From NCBI GenBank assembly GCA_016869235.1, contig VGER01000005.1:1-64000 (forward strand): 64,000 bases of DNA, given 5' to 3'. Source of the DNA: Alphaproteobacteria bacterium. GTDB lineage: Bacteria; Pseudomonadota; Alphaproteobacteria; UBA2966; CAIVPW01. The translations under genes and the position numbers were made by a program. A model generated the notes under the pieces. It ran no database searches and was not told where the DNA came from. It saw only the letters and a program-made list of their open reading frames with translations. Each line of letters begins with the position of its first letter. Position 1 is the first letter of the stretch. Below, piece after piece: positions 38,956-46,078 of the stretch.

Positions 38956-40353
38956 ATGAAGGCACTGAACGCCATCCGCATGTCCGGCGCCGAGGTGCTG
39001 CCCTTGATCGAGGGCGGCAAGGGCGTGTCGATCACCACGGGCCGCTCGTCCGGCCCGTGGGCGCGCGCCGGCGGCATCGGCACGTTCTCGGGCGTCAACG
39101 CCGACTTCTACGACGAGAACGGCACGCTCGTGCCGCAGATCTACAAGGGCAAGACGCGCCGCGAGCGCCACGACGAGCTTGTCAACTTCGGCATCCTCGG
39201 CGGCATCGCCCAGGCCAAGATCGCCCACGACCTGCGCGAAGGCTTCGGCCGTCTCCACATGAACATCCTGTGGGAGATGGGCGGCGCCGAGCGCGTGCTC
39301 ACCGGCATCCTGGAGGGCGCCAAGGGCCTGATCCACGGCGTCACCTGCGGCGCCGGCATGCCGTACCGGCTGGCCGAGATCGCCGCCAAATACGGCGTCT
39401 ACTACTACCCGATCATCTCGTCGGCGCGCGCCTTTCGCGCGCTGTGGAAGCGCGCCTACCACAAGGCGTCCGAGTTCCTCGGCGCGGTGGTCTACGAGGA
39501 CCCCTGGCTCGCCGGCGGCCACAACGGACTGTCGAACTCCGAGGATCCGACCAAGCCCGAGAACCCGTTTCCGCGCCTCGTCGAATTGCGCAAGCAGATG
39601 AACGAGTTCGGGTTGAACAACACGCCCATCGTGATGGCGGGCGGCGTGTGGTACCTGCGCGACTGGCAGGACTACATCGACAATCCCGACATCGGGCCGA
39701 TCGCCTTCCAGTTCGGCACGCGGCCGCTCCTTACCAAGGAGAGCCCGATCTCCGACGCGTGGAAGGAGAAGCTCCTCACGCTCAAGGAAGGCGACATCTA
39801 TTTGAACCGCTTCTCGCCGACCGGATTCTGGTCGTCCGCGGTCGAGAACGAGTTCCTACGCGAGCTCAAGGGCCGCGAGGCGCGCCAGATCGCCTACACC
39901 ATGGAGGAGGTCGGCGAGCACACCGCCGAGTTCCCCATGGGCCCGCGCGGCCGCCTCGTCTACCTCACGCCCGGCGACAAGATCCGCGCCCAGGAATGGG
40001 TGGCCCAGGGCTTCACCGAGGCGCTCAAGACGCCCGACTCGACGCTGATCTTCGTGACGCCCGAGAAGGGCCGTCAGATCCGCATCGACCAGATCGAGTG
40101 CATGGGCTGCCTCAGCCAATGCCGCTTCTCCAACTGGGACCAAGGCCCGGAAGGCACCAACGGCAAGAAGGCCGACCCGCGCAGCTTCTGCATCCAGAAG
40201 ACCCTGCAGGACATCTCCCACGACGGCAACGTCGAACATAACTTGATGTTCGCCGGCCACGGCGCCTACCGGTTCGCCTCGGACCCGTTCTACTCGAACA
40301 AGTTCACCCCGACCGTCAAAGAGCTGGTCGCTCGCATCCTCACCGGCGACTGA
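38956..40353 (+). CDS. Nitronate-monooxygenase-like flavoprotein with C-terminal cysteine cluster
   Basis: A 465-residue FMN-dependent TIM-barrel oxidoreductase of the 2-nitropropane dioxygenase/NMO family; recognisable parts are NFGILGGIAQAKIA, IHGVTCGAGMPYRLAEIAAK, TPIVMAGGVWYLRD and IGPIAFQFGTRPLL. It is longer than typical NMOs (about 320-380) because of a C-terminal part with IECMGCLSQCRFSNW and SFCIQKTLQ, giving four cysteines that could hold a metal or Fe-S cluster. The substrate is unknown. It is monocistronic, with a hairpin after the stop. Confidence 0.8.
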   Translation: MKALNAIRMSGAEVLPLIEGGKGVSITTGRSSGPWARAGGIGTFSGVNADFYDENGTLVPQIYKGKTRRERHDELVNFGILGGIAQAKIAHDLREGFGRLHMNILWEMGGAERVLTGILEGAKGLIHGVTCGAGMPYRLAEIAAKYGVYYYPIISSARAFRALWKRAYHKASEFLGAVVYEDPWLAGGHNGLSNSEDPTKPENPFPRLVELRKQMNEFGLNNTPIVMAGGVWYLRDWQDYIDNPDIGPIAFQFGTRPLLTKESPISDAWKEKLLTLKEGDIYLNRFSPTGFWSSAVENEFLRELKGREARQIAYTMEEVGEHTAEFPMGPRGRLVYLTPGDKIRAQEWVAQGFTEALKTPDSTLIFVTPEKGRQIRIDQIECMGCLSQCRFSNWDQGPEGTNGKKADPRSFCIQKTLQDISHDGNVEHNLMFAGHGAYRFASDPFYSNKFTPTVKELVARILTGD

Positions 40354-40362
40354 GAACCGTCG

Positions 40363-40412
40363 CGCGCCAAGGGCGCGCCGGCATCTCCCTCCCCGGTCGC
40401 GCCCTTGGCGCG
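40363..40412. terminator. Long bidirectional hairpin between convergent genes
   Basis: Perfect 15-bp arms CGCGCCAAGGGCGCG (40363-40377) and CGCGCCCTTGGCGCG (40398-40412) with a 20-base loop, between the flavoprotein gene and the convergent ABM-like gene. No T-runs; it could serve both directions. Confidence 0.6.
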
Positions 40413-40426
40413 TCAGTCAACGACGT

Positions 40427-40451
40427 CGGGGAGGGTAAGGTGGGAGTGTCG
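40427..40451. repeat. Dispersed GGGGAGGGT-type repeat, copy 1
   Basis: GGGGAGGGTAAGGTGGGAGT followed by GTCG; nearly identical to the segment at 42636-42660 (GGGGAGGGTAGGGTGGGGGT, then GTCG). The nearby CTCCCTCCCC (40385-40394) provides the complementary arm. Confidence 0.65.
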
Positions 40452-40473
40452 GGTCAGTCGCGCCCGTACTTCT

Positions 40474-40779
40474 TCACCCGCCCAAACAGCTGTACGCCGC
40501 CGTCCTGTGCTCGCCCATGTCCATCAGCGAGAAGTAGCGGCCGCACACCGGATCGTCGGCCACCTTCTGCATGGCGGCGTCCACCGCTGCCCGGCTCTCC
40601 CAGACCACCAGGTCGGTCCACTCACCGTCGCCGCCGCGCAACAGCTCGCGGCTGACGAATCCCGGCTGATGCGCAAGGAAATCCTTCTGCACCTCGTCAG
40701 CGGCGGCGATCACGGCCTCGGCGGTCACGCCCGGCTTGGTGCGGAACGGCGCCCATTCGATAACGGCATCTTGCTGCAT
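40474..40779 (-). CDS. Small ABM-fold (dimeric alpha/beta-barrel) protein
   Basis: A 101-residue cytoplasmic protein resembling antibiotic-biosynthesis-monooxygenase/stress-responsive barrel proteins: WAPFRTKPGVTAEAVIAAAD, then FLAHQPGFVSRELLRG, DLVVWESRAAVDAAMQKV and a CGRYFSLMDM end. The ATG at 40779 has GGAGGTAAAACC upstream. It is divergent from a WYL-domain regulator with a palindrome between the two starts, so it is probably the regulator's target. The enzymatic role is unknown. Confidence 0.8.
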   Translation of the reverse strand: MQQDAVIEWAPFRTKPGVTAEAVIAAADEVQKDFLAHQPGFVSRELLRGGDGEWTDLVVWESRAAVDAAMQKVADDPVCGRYFSLMDMGEHRTAAYSCLGG

Positions 40780-40822
40780 GGTTTTACCTCCACGGTTGGA
40801 TGCCACTTGCGTACGGCAAATC

Positions 40823-40841
40823 CCTGACAGAAAGTGTCAGG
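40823..40841. promoter_or_regulatory. Palindromic operator between ABM-like gene and WYL regulator
   Basis: CCTGACA-GAAAG-TGTCAGG: perfect 7-bp inverted repeat with a 5-base spacer, ending directly before the regulator's ATG at 40843 and 44 bases upstream of the divergent ATG. Position and symmetry fit a site bound by the dimeric regulator. Confidence 0.7.
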
Positions 40842-40842
40842 A

Positions 40843-41574
40843 ATGTCGCGCCTGGACCGTCTCTCCGATCTGGAAGCCCATTTGCGCGCCCGGGGCGAGA
40901 CCACGGTCGGCAGCCTCGCCGCCGCGCTGGGCGTCAGCGAGCGCACGGTGTTCCGCGATCTCGCCGCCCTGCGCGCGCGCGGCCTCGTCATGGACGCCGA
41001 TCCGGGCCCCGGCGGCGGCGTGCGCCTCGATCGCGGCCTCAGCCCGCATGCCGTGCAGTTCACTTTGGCCGAGGTCGTCTCCCTGTGGTTCGCCGCCCGC
41101 CTGTCGCAGGGCGCCAGCAACCTCCCCTGGAGCGGCGCCGCCCGCACCGGCCTCGCCAAGCTGCTGGGGTCGCTCGCCCGCCCGCGCGCCACCGAGCTGC
41201 ACGCGCTGTGCCGCCGCGTCATCGTCGGCCCGCCCGCCAGCGAACCCGTGCGCGCCGGCGCGAGGGCGCCTGAGCGCGAGCTGTTGGGCACCTTCGAGCG
41301 CGCCTTCTCCGAGCGCCGTGGGCTCGGATTCCACTACACGGACCAGCAGGGCCGCCAGACCCTGCGCCGCGTCGAGCCGCACGGCCTCCTGGTCGAGCCG
41401 CCGGTGTGGTACGTGCTGGCGCGCGACCTCGACAAGGGCGAGCCGCGCATGTTCCGCATGGACCGCATCGCCCGCGCCCGGCTGCTCCCGGATATCCGGT
41501 TCCATCCCGACTTCGCCGTTATAGACGTCCAGGTGCCGGACCGCGAGCGCTGGCGGCCGCTCACCGCCGCATAG
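40843..41574 (+). CDS. YafY/DeoR-type transcriptional regulator with WYL domain
   Basis: A 243-residue regulator. The N-terminal winged helix is LSDLEAHLRARGETTVGSLA with the recognition part LGVSERTVFRDLAALRARGL (residues about 5-55); the C-terminal WYL ligand-sensing domain includes FHYTDQQGRQTLRRVEPHGL and WYVLARDLDKGEPRMFRMDR (about 150-215). The family usually represses a divergent small-enzyme gene and itself. The palindrome at 40823-40841 overlaps its ribosome-binding region. Confidence 0.9.
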   Translation: MSRLDRLSDLEAHLRARGETTVGSLAAALGVSERTVFRDLAALRARGLVMDADPGPGGGVRLDRGLSPHAVQFTLAEVVSLWFAARLSQGASNLPWSGAARTGLAKLLGSLARPRATELHALCRRVIVGPPASEPVRAGARAPERELLGTFERAFSERRGLGFHYTDQQGRQTLRRVEPHGLLVEPPVWYVLARDLDKGEPRMFRMDRIARARLLPDIRFHPDFAVIDVQVPDRERWRPLTAA

Positions 41575-41606
41575 GGGGCTGGCATCGGGGCTCGCCTAAT
41601 CCTATA

Positions 41607-41623
41607 TTTGGAATAATTCCAGA
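41607..41623. promoter_or_regulatory. ICE box (Irr operator) abutting irr
   Basis: TTTGGAATAATTCCAGA matches the iron-control-element consensus TTTRGAAYNRTTCYAAA with one mismatch (G for A at position 16). A TATATT (41603-41608) overlaps its left edge and could be the -10 hexamer, so binding would repress irr. It occupies the place of the ribosome binding site of the ATG at 41624. Confidence 0.7.
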
Positions 41624-42079
41624 ATGGCTAAGCATGTGGTTTCCGGCAGCAAGCGGACGGTGAGGGCGGTGAACGCCGCCACCCTCGCGCGCCTGCGCGA
41701 GGCGGGGCTGCGGCCGACGCGCCAGCGCCTGGCGCTCGCTGCGCTGCTGTTCGACGGCCACCCGCACGGCCGCCACGTCTCGGCCGAAGCGTTGTTCGGC
41801 GAGGTCCGCGCCGCGGGGGCCAAGGTGTCCCTCGCCACCGTCTACAACACCCTGCACCAATTCACCGCGGCCGGCCTGTTGCGCGAGCTGGTAGTCGATC
41901 CCGGCACGTCGCTGTTCGACACCAATGTCGGCGACCACCATCACCTCTACTTCGAGGATTCCGGCGATCTGCGCGACGTGGACGCGGATCGCATCGAGAT
42001 CAAAGGCTTGCCGGCGACGCCCAAGGGCGCCGAGGTGGCGCGCGTGGACGTGATCGTGCGCCTTCGGCGGAGGAGCTAG
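41624..42079 (+). CDS. irr: Iron response regulator Irr (Fur superfamily)
   Basis: A 151-residue Fur-family regulator of the Irr type, which in alphaproteobacteria represses or activates genes through ICE boxes in response to haem status. DNA-binding part LREAGLRPTRQRLALAALLF and SLATVYNTLHQFTAAGLL; the Irr-specific DTNVGDHHHLYFEDSG with the haem/metal HHH motif; C-terminal EVARVDVIVRLR. The GxxCP haem motif found in the Bradyrhizobium N-terminus is absent. The ATG at 41624 directly follows an ICE box with no ribosome binding site, so a GTG at 41660 or 41669 may be the real start. Confidence 0.93.
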   Translation: MAKHVVSGSKRTVRAVNAATLARLREAGLRPTRQRLALAALLFDGHPHGRHVSAEALFGEVRAAGAKVSLATVYNTLHQFTAAGLLRELVVDPGTSLFDTNVGDHHHLYFEDSGDLRDVDADRIEIKGLPATPKGAEVARVDVIVRLRRRS

Positions 42080-42096
42080 GACGCGGGGTTTTTTAA

Positions 42097-42113
42097 ACTA
42101 GAATAATTCTAAT
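42097..42113. promoter_or_regulatory. ICE-like box upstream of rubrerythrin operon
   Basis: Core TAGAATAATTCTA (42099-42111) is symmetrical around its central A and matches the RGAAYNRTTCY centre of the ICE consensus exactly; outer positions show three mismatches. It ends four bases before the -35 hexamer of the rubrerythrin promoter. Confidence 0.65.
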
Positions 42114-42116
42114 CTA

Positions 42117-42145
42117 TTGACGCAGCGGCTTTGCGCGCGTACATA
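42117..42145 (+). promoter_or_regulatory. Sigma-70 promoter of the rubrerythrin operon
   Basis: TTGACG (42117-42122), 17-base spacer, TACATA (42140-42145). Good consensus match, about 40 bases upstream of the rubrerythrin ATG, with AAGGAG as ribosome binding site at 42171-42176. Confidence 0.65.
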
Positions 42146-42183
42146 GGCACCAAGCAAGGCGTTCACGACCAAGGAGAAGAACC

Positions 42184-42603
42184 ATGAAGCCGTTGAAGGG
42201 GAGCAAGACCGAAGAGAACCTCAAGGCCGCGTTCGCGGGCGAGTCCCAGGCGAACCGCCGCTACCTGTATTTTGCCCAGAAGGCCGACGTCGAGGGCTAC
42301 AACGACGTCTCCGCCGTGTTCCGCTCCACCGCCGAAGGCGAGACCGGCCACGCCCACGGCCACCTCGAGTACCTCGAGGCGTCGGGCGATCCCGCCACCG
42401 GCAAGCCGATCGGCGGCACCAAGCTCAACCTCGCCGCCTCCATCGCCGGCGAGACCCACGAGTACACCGACATGTACCCGGGCATGGCCAAGACGGCGCG
42501 CGCCGAAGGCTTCGACGAGATTGCCGACTGGTTCGAGACCCTCGCCAAGGCCGAGAAGTCGCACGCCGGCCGCTTCCAGAAGGCCCTCGACACCCTCGGC
42601 TAA
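42184..42603 (+). CDS. Rubrerythrin (short, no rubredoxin domain)
   Basis: A 139-residue di-iron protein that reduces peroxide or handles iron. It has the two ExxH-type halves of a ferritin-like four-helix bundle: [19 protein letters not shown] and [18 protein letters not shown] in the first half, [20 protein letters not shown] and [17 protein letters not shown] in the second. It lacks the C-terminal rubredoxin CxxC domain, so it needs an external electron donor. First gene of a probable three-gene operon with the Fe-S protein and DUF3501 that follow. Confidence 0.92.
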   Translation: MKPLKGSKTEENLKAAFAGESQANRRYLYFAQKADVEGYNDVSAVFRSTAEGETGHAHGHLEYLEASGDPATGKPIGGTKLNLAASIAGETHEYTDMYPGMAKTARAEGFDEIADWFETLAKAEKSHAGRFQKALDTLG

Positions 42604-42618
42604 CCACCTGTTTGTGAA

Positions 42619-42660
42619 CCCCTCCCCCGCCCTGCGGGGGAGGGTAGGGTGGGGGTGTCG
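42619..42660. repeat. Dispersed GGGGAGGGT-type repeat, copy 2, with hairpin
   Basis: CCCTCCCCCGC pairs with GCGGGGGAGGG over a 3-base loop, followed by TAGGGTGGGGGTGTCG. The right half repeats the segment at 40427-40451. It lies 16 bases after the rubrerythrin stop and could attenuate transcription into the next gene. Confidence 0.7.
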
Positions 42661-42716
42661 ACGCAGACACGCCCGCGAATAGCGCGCAGTCCGCCGCGCC
42701 ATCAGAAGAAGAAACG

Positions 42717-44078
42717 ATGCACCTCGAAGGCACCGGCGCGCCGACGCGCCACGTCATCGCGTGGGACGACCCGTCCTACACCGATTCCGCCGCGCTCGAT
42801 GCCGAGCTGCGCCGCCAGTTCGACGTCTGTCACGGCTGCCGGCGCTGCTTCAACTTGTGCGACTCGTTCCCGCGCCTGTTCGATCTGATCGACGCGTCCC
42901 AGTCGGGCGAGCTCGATACCGTCGATTCCAAGGACTTCCAGCCGGTCATCGACGCCTGCACGCTGTGCGACATGTGCTTCATGACGAAGTGCCCGTACGT
43001 GCCGCCGCACGCGTTCAACATCGACTTCCCGCACCTGATGCTGCGCTACCGCGTGATGGAGAACCGGCATGGCAGGCCGACCTTCGCCCAGCGCCAAATT
43101 CGCAAGACCGACCGCAACGGCGCGCTGGCCACGCACCTGTCGGCGCTCGCCAACTGGGGCACCTCTGTCGCCAACAAGCTCGGCCGCGCCGTGCTGGCGG
43201 CGTTCGCCAACATCCACCCGCGCGCCTGGCTGCCGCGTTACGTGCGCGCCCGCGACGTGCTGGTGACGCGCGCGGCGCGCGAGTCGGAGCCCGTGAACCT
43301 GCTCGCGCCGGCCGCCAACAAGCGCAAGGTGGTGCTCTACGCCACCTGCGCCGGCAACTTCAACAAGCCCGAGGTCGGCCTCGCCACGCGCGCGGTGCTG
43401 GCGCGAAATGGCGTCGAGACGGTCGTGGTGCATCCCGGCTGCTGCGGCATGCCGCAGCTCGAGATCGGCGACCTCGCCGCGGTGGCCGCCAGCGCCAAGA
43501 AGGTGTCCGCCGAGCTGGTGGCGTGGGTGGACAAGGACTACGACGTCGTCGCGCTGACGCCGTCGTGCGCGCTGATGCTGAAGTTCGAGTGGCCGCTGAT
43601 CGTGCCCAAAGACGCCAACGTCGCGCGCCTCGCCAAGGCGACCCACGACGTGGCCGAGTACATCGTCGAGATCGCCAAGGCCGAAGGCCTGGCCGAAGGC
43701 CTCGCGCCGATGCCGGAGCCGGTGGCGCTGCACATCTCTTGCCACAGCCGCGCGCAGAACATGGGCGCCAAGGCCGCCGACATGCTGCGCCTCATTCCCG
43801 AGGCGAATATCAGCGTCGTCGACCGCTGCTCGGGTCACGGCGGCGCGTGGGGCGCCGAGAAGCCCAACTTCGAGGTAGCGCTGAAAGTCAGCAAGCCGGT
43901 CTTCCGCCGCGTGCTTGACTTGAAGCCGGCGCACATCGCCTCGGAGTGTCCGCTGGCCGGCGATCACATCGTCCAGGGCGTACAGGAGCTGGAGCCGGGC
44001 GCCGGTCCCAAGACGGCGGTCCACCCGATCCTCTTGTTCGCCCGCGCCTACGGCATCGACGTTGGAGCCTCCCCATGA
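42717..44078 (+). CDS. GlpC/HdrD-like iron-sulfur protein
   Basis: A 453-residue electron-transfer protein. Two [4Fe-4S] motifs are [11 protein letters not shown] (about residues 38-48) and [13 protein letters not shown] (about 81-93). Two cysteine-rich CCG domains follow, the first with [13 protein letters not shown] (about 239-251) and the second with [12 protein letters not shown] and [10 protein letters not shown] (about 340-385), as in anaerobic glycerol-3-phosphate dehydrogenase subunit C and heterodisulfide-reductase subunit D. No membrane segment is evident. The position suggests it donates electrons to the rubrerythrin. The stop overlaps the next start (ATGA). Confidence 0.9.
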   Translation: MHLEGTGAPTRHVIAWDDPSYTDSAALDAELRRQFDVCHGCRRCFNLCDSFPRLFDLIDASQSGELDTVDSKDFQPVIDACTLCDMCFMTKCPYVPPHAFNIDFPHLMLRYRVMENRHGRPTFAQRQIRKTDRNGALATHLSALANWGTSVANKLGRAVLAAFANIHPRAWLPRYVRARDVLVTRAARESEPVNLLAPAANKRKVVLYATCAGNFNKPEVGLATRAVLARNGVETVVVHPGCCGMPQLEIGDLAAVAASAKKVSAELVAWVDKDYDVVALTPSCALMLKFEWPLIVPKDANVARLAKATHDVAEYIVEIAKAEGLAEGLAPMPEPVALHISCHSRAQNMGAKAADMLRLIPEANISVVDRCSGHGGAWGAEKPNFEVALKVSKPVFRRVLDLKPAHIASECPLAGDHIVQGVQELEPGAGPKTAVHPILLFARAYGIDVGASP

Positions 44079-44692
44079 CCGTGCGCACGCGCAGACGAGA
44101 GATCACCCGGCAAGACATCCTGCCGCTCGACGCCTACGAGAAGGAGCGCGCGCAGAAGCGCGCCGAGGTGCGCGCGCAGAAGAAGAACCGCCAGATCGCC
44201 GTCGGCCCCTACGCCACCTTCACCTTCGAGACCTACGAGTCGATGTGGGTGCAGGTGCACGAGATGCTGCGCGCCGAACGCGGCGGCGAGGGCCAGCTCG
44301 CCGACGAGCTCGCCGCCTACAATCCGCTCATTCCGCAAGGACGCGAACTGGTCGCCACCATGATGCTGGAGATCGAGAACCCGGTGCAGCGTTCCCGCGA
44401 GCTGTCCAAGCTCGGCGGCATCGAGGAGACGGTGCGGCTGCGCTTCAGCGACCAAATCGTCACGGCCATGCCCGAGCAGGATGTCGAGCGCACCGATCCC
44501 GAGACCGGCAAGACCTCCTCGGTGCACTTCCTGCACTTCCCGTTTTCCGACGAGCAGATCGCCGCCTTCCGCGCCGAGAACACCGAGGTGGCGCTGGAAA
44601 TCCGCCACGCCGCCTACCGCCATTCCGCCGGCCTGTCCGAGGACATGCGCCAGGCCCTGGCCGGCGACTTCGACACGACGCTTGTGCACTGA
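44075..44692 (+). CDS. DUF3501 protein
   Basis: A 205-residue conserved protein of unknown function: ITRQDILPLDAYEKERAQKR and RQIAVGPYATFTFETYESMW, then YNPLIPQGRELVATMMLEIE, with LHFPFSDEQIAAFR and IRHAAYRHSAGLSEDMRQAL near the end. No cysteines or signal peptide stand out. DUF3501 genes are typically adjacent to rubrerythrin and GlpC-like genes, and here the ATGA overlap with the Fe-S gene implies a fixed stoichiometry. Confidence 0.88.
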   Translation: MTVRTRRREITRQDILPLDAYEKERAQKRAEVRAQKKNRQIAVGPYATFTFETYESMWVQVHEMLRAERGGEGQLADELAAYNPLIPQGRELVATMMLEIENPVQRSRELSKLGGIEETVRLRFSDQIVTAMPEQDVERTDPETGKTSSVHFLHFPFSDEQIAAFRAENTEVALEIRHAAYRHSAGLSEDMRQALAGDFDTTLVH

Positions 44693-44699
44693 AGACTCG

Positions 44700-44812
44700 C
44701 CTCATCCTGAGCTTGTCGAAGGATGAGGCTCACGATCTCATGCGTCGCGCGGGACGCGCGGTGGGAGCGCGGAGCGCGCCTTCGGCACGACGACGAGCTC
44801 AGCATGAGGACC
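44700..44812. repeat. Interspersed inverted-repeat element, copy 2
   Basis: GCCTCATCC and GGATGAGGC (44699-44707 / 44720-44728) form a stem around TGAGCTTGTCGA; an inverted partner CGACGAGCTCAGCATGAGG lies at 44791-44809. Shares the CTGAGCTTGTCGA core with the element at 11081-11155. As the first feature after the DUF3501 stop it may also terminate that operon. Confidence 0.7.
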
Positions 44813-44834
44813 TGTGCGTGATATCCTAATACCG

Positions 44835-45465
44835 ATGGCCCGGGGGAACGCCGTCTTTGTCGCCGCCGCCTTCGCGGGGGCGCTCTTCGCGTCCGCCGCC
44901 GCGCGCGCACAGGACAAGGCCGTCGACATTCCGACGCGTCCCAACGTCACGGTGCGGTCCATCGCGCTTGCTGCGGAGGGAAGTCCGCGCGGCACCATCG
45001 TGCTGCTGGCGGGCGGTAGCGGGATGCTCGACATCGACCGCAACGGCACGCCCACGGCGGACGCGCGTCTCAACCAGCTCGTGCGCACGCGCGCCGATTA
45101 CGCCAAGGCCGGGTACGCGGTCCTGGTGCCGGACCTCGCTCTCGATCTCCGGCGCCTCGCCTCGCCGCGCGAGTCGAACCAGCACGCGGCTGACCTCGGC
45201 GCCATCCTCGCCCACGCCAAGACCTTGGCCGAGCCGGTGTACCTGGTGGCGACCAGCAACGGCGCCGTCTCTCCCGCTGCCGCGCGATCGCGACGCGTTC
45301 AAGGCGCTGTTGCGCAACGCGCCCAAGGTCGAGTTGCAGACCCTGCGCGGCGGCGAGCCGGAAGACACGCGCGAGCCGTGCAGCGCCCTCAACTACCACG
45401 GCTTCTCGGGCATCGACGTCGAGGTGGTGGAGGCGGTCATTGCCTGGCTGCAGGCGCAGCGCTAG
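44835..45465 (+). pseudogene. Exported alpha/beta-hydrolase remnant with internal loss and frameshift
   Basis: The first frame from ATG 44835 encodes a signal peptide (about residues 1-26, ending AAARAQ), a typical strand TIVLLAGGSGMLDI and the nucleophile-elbow-like YLVATSNGAVSPAA. At about 45285 the reading must change frame to continue with LPRDRDAFKALLRNAPKVEL and HGFSGIDVEVVEAVIAWLQA, which is the usual C-terminus. Roughly a third of the expected fold between these two parts is missing, so this is a deletion, not merely a one-base error. Product unlikely to be active. Confidence 0.7.
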
Positions 45466-45474
45466 CCGCCCGGC

Positions 45475-45948
45475 CTAATCCAGCGTCTCGTTCGGGTACA
45501 CGCCCCAGATCTGCTCGCGCGGCAGCCAGCCCTTGTGGCCGGCGACGTCGAGGCGGCAGTAGGCGCCACTGCACGCCAGCACCTTGGCGATGACGCCGGG
45601 CTCCGCCTGCGCCACCGGCACCGCCGTGGTCGCCGCACGCGTCAGCGTGCGCACCTCGCCGCCGGTGATGATGGCGTGGCGGTCGCCCGACAAAAGGTTC
45701 TGGTGCACCCAGCCCTCGACGCCGTCGATGTCGCGCACCTTGCGCCACACGTCGAAGGTGGCGATCACTTCCACTGGCAGGCCGGCGCGCACGAACACCC
45801 ACGCCACCGGGTACTGCATGCCGGGGCCGGTGCGCACGTTCACTTCGCCCGAGCGCAACGACACGAAGCGCGGGATCGGCAACGCACCCTGCGCCCACGC
45901 GCCCGCCGTCATGCCGGCCAGCGCGGCTGCCAACCACACCACCTTCAT
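45475..45948 (-). CDS. Exported bacterial SH3-domain protein
   Basis: A 157-residue periplasmic protein with a signal peptide (MKVVWLAAALAGMTAGAWAQ) and two SH3-like repeats: SLRSGEVNVRTGPGMQYPVA with WVHQNLLSGDR, and the second with YCRLDVAGHKGWLPREQIWG. Such proteins bind cell-wall peptides or modulate hydrolases. ATG at 45948 is chosen for the signal peptide; an in-frame TTG at 45984 is possible and neither has a good ribosome binding site. It is convergent with the hydrolase remnant. Confidence 0.87.
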   Translation of the reverse strand: MKVVWLAAALAGMTAGAWAQGALPIPRFVSLRSGEVNVRTGPGMQYPVAWVFVRAGLPVEVIATFDVWRKVRDIDGVEGWVHQNLLSGDRHAIITGGEVRTLTRAATTAVPVAQAEPGVIAKVLACSGAYCRLDVAGHKGWLPREQIWGVYPNETLD

Positions 45949-46078
45949 GGAGGTAAGTGAATCACGCGTCGGCGGCCGAAACAATGGCCGGAAACAATGG
46001 CTTGTCGCGTTTGGCGGGCTTGGCCGCCCATGCTAGAGAGGGCCGCAAGGTTCCCCTCGATCCGGAGGCGCCCGCGGT

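Noticed and set aside
40405-40827. Plus-strand 140-residue open frame opposite the ABM-like gene
   Set aside because: Histidine/arginine-rich shadow; the minus-strand gene has a clear ribosome binding site and fold.
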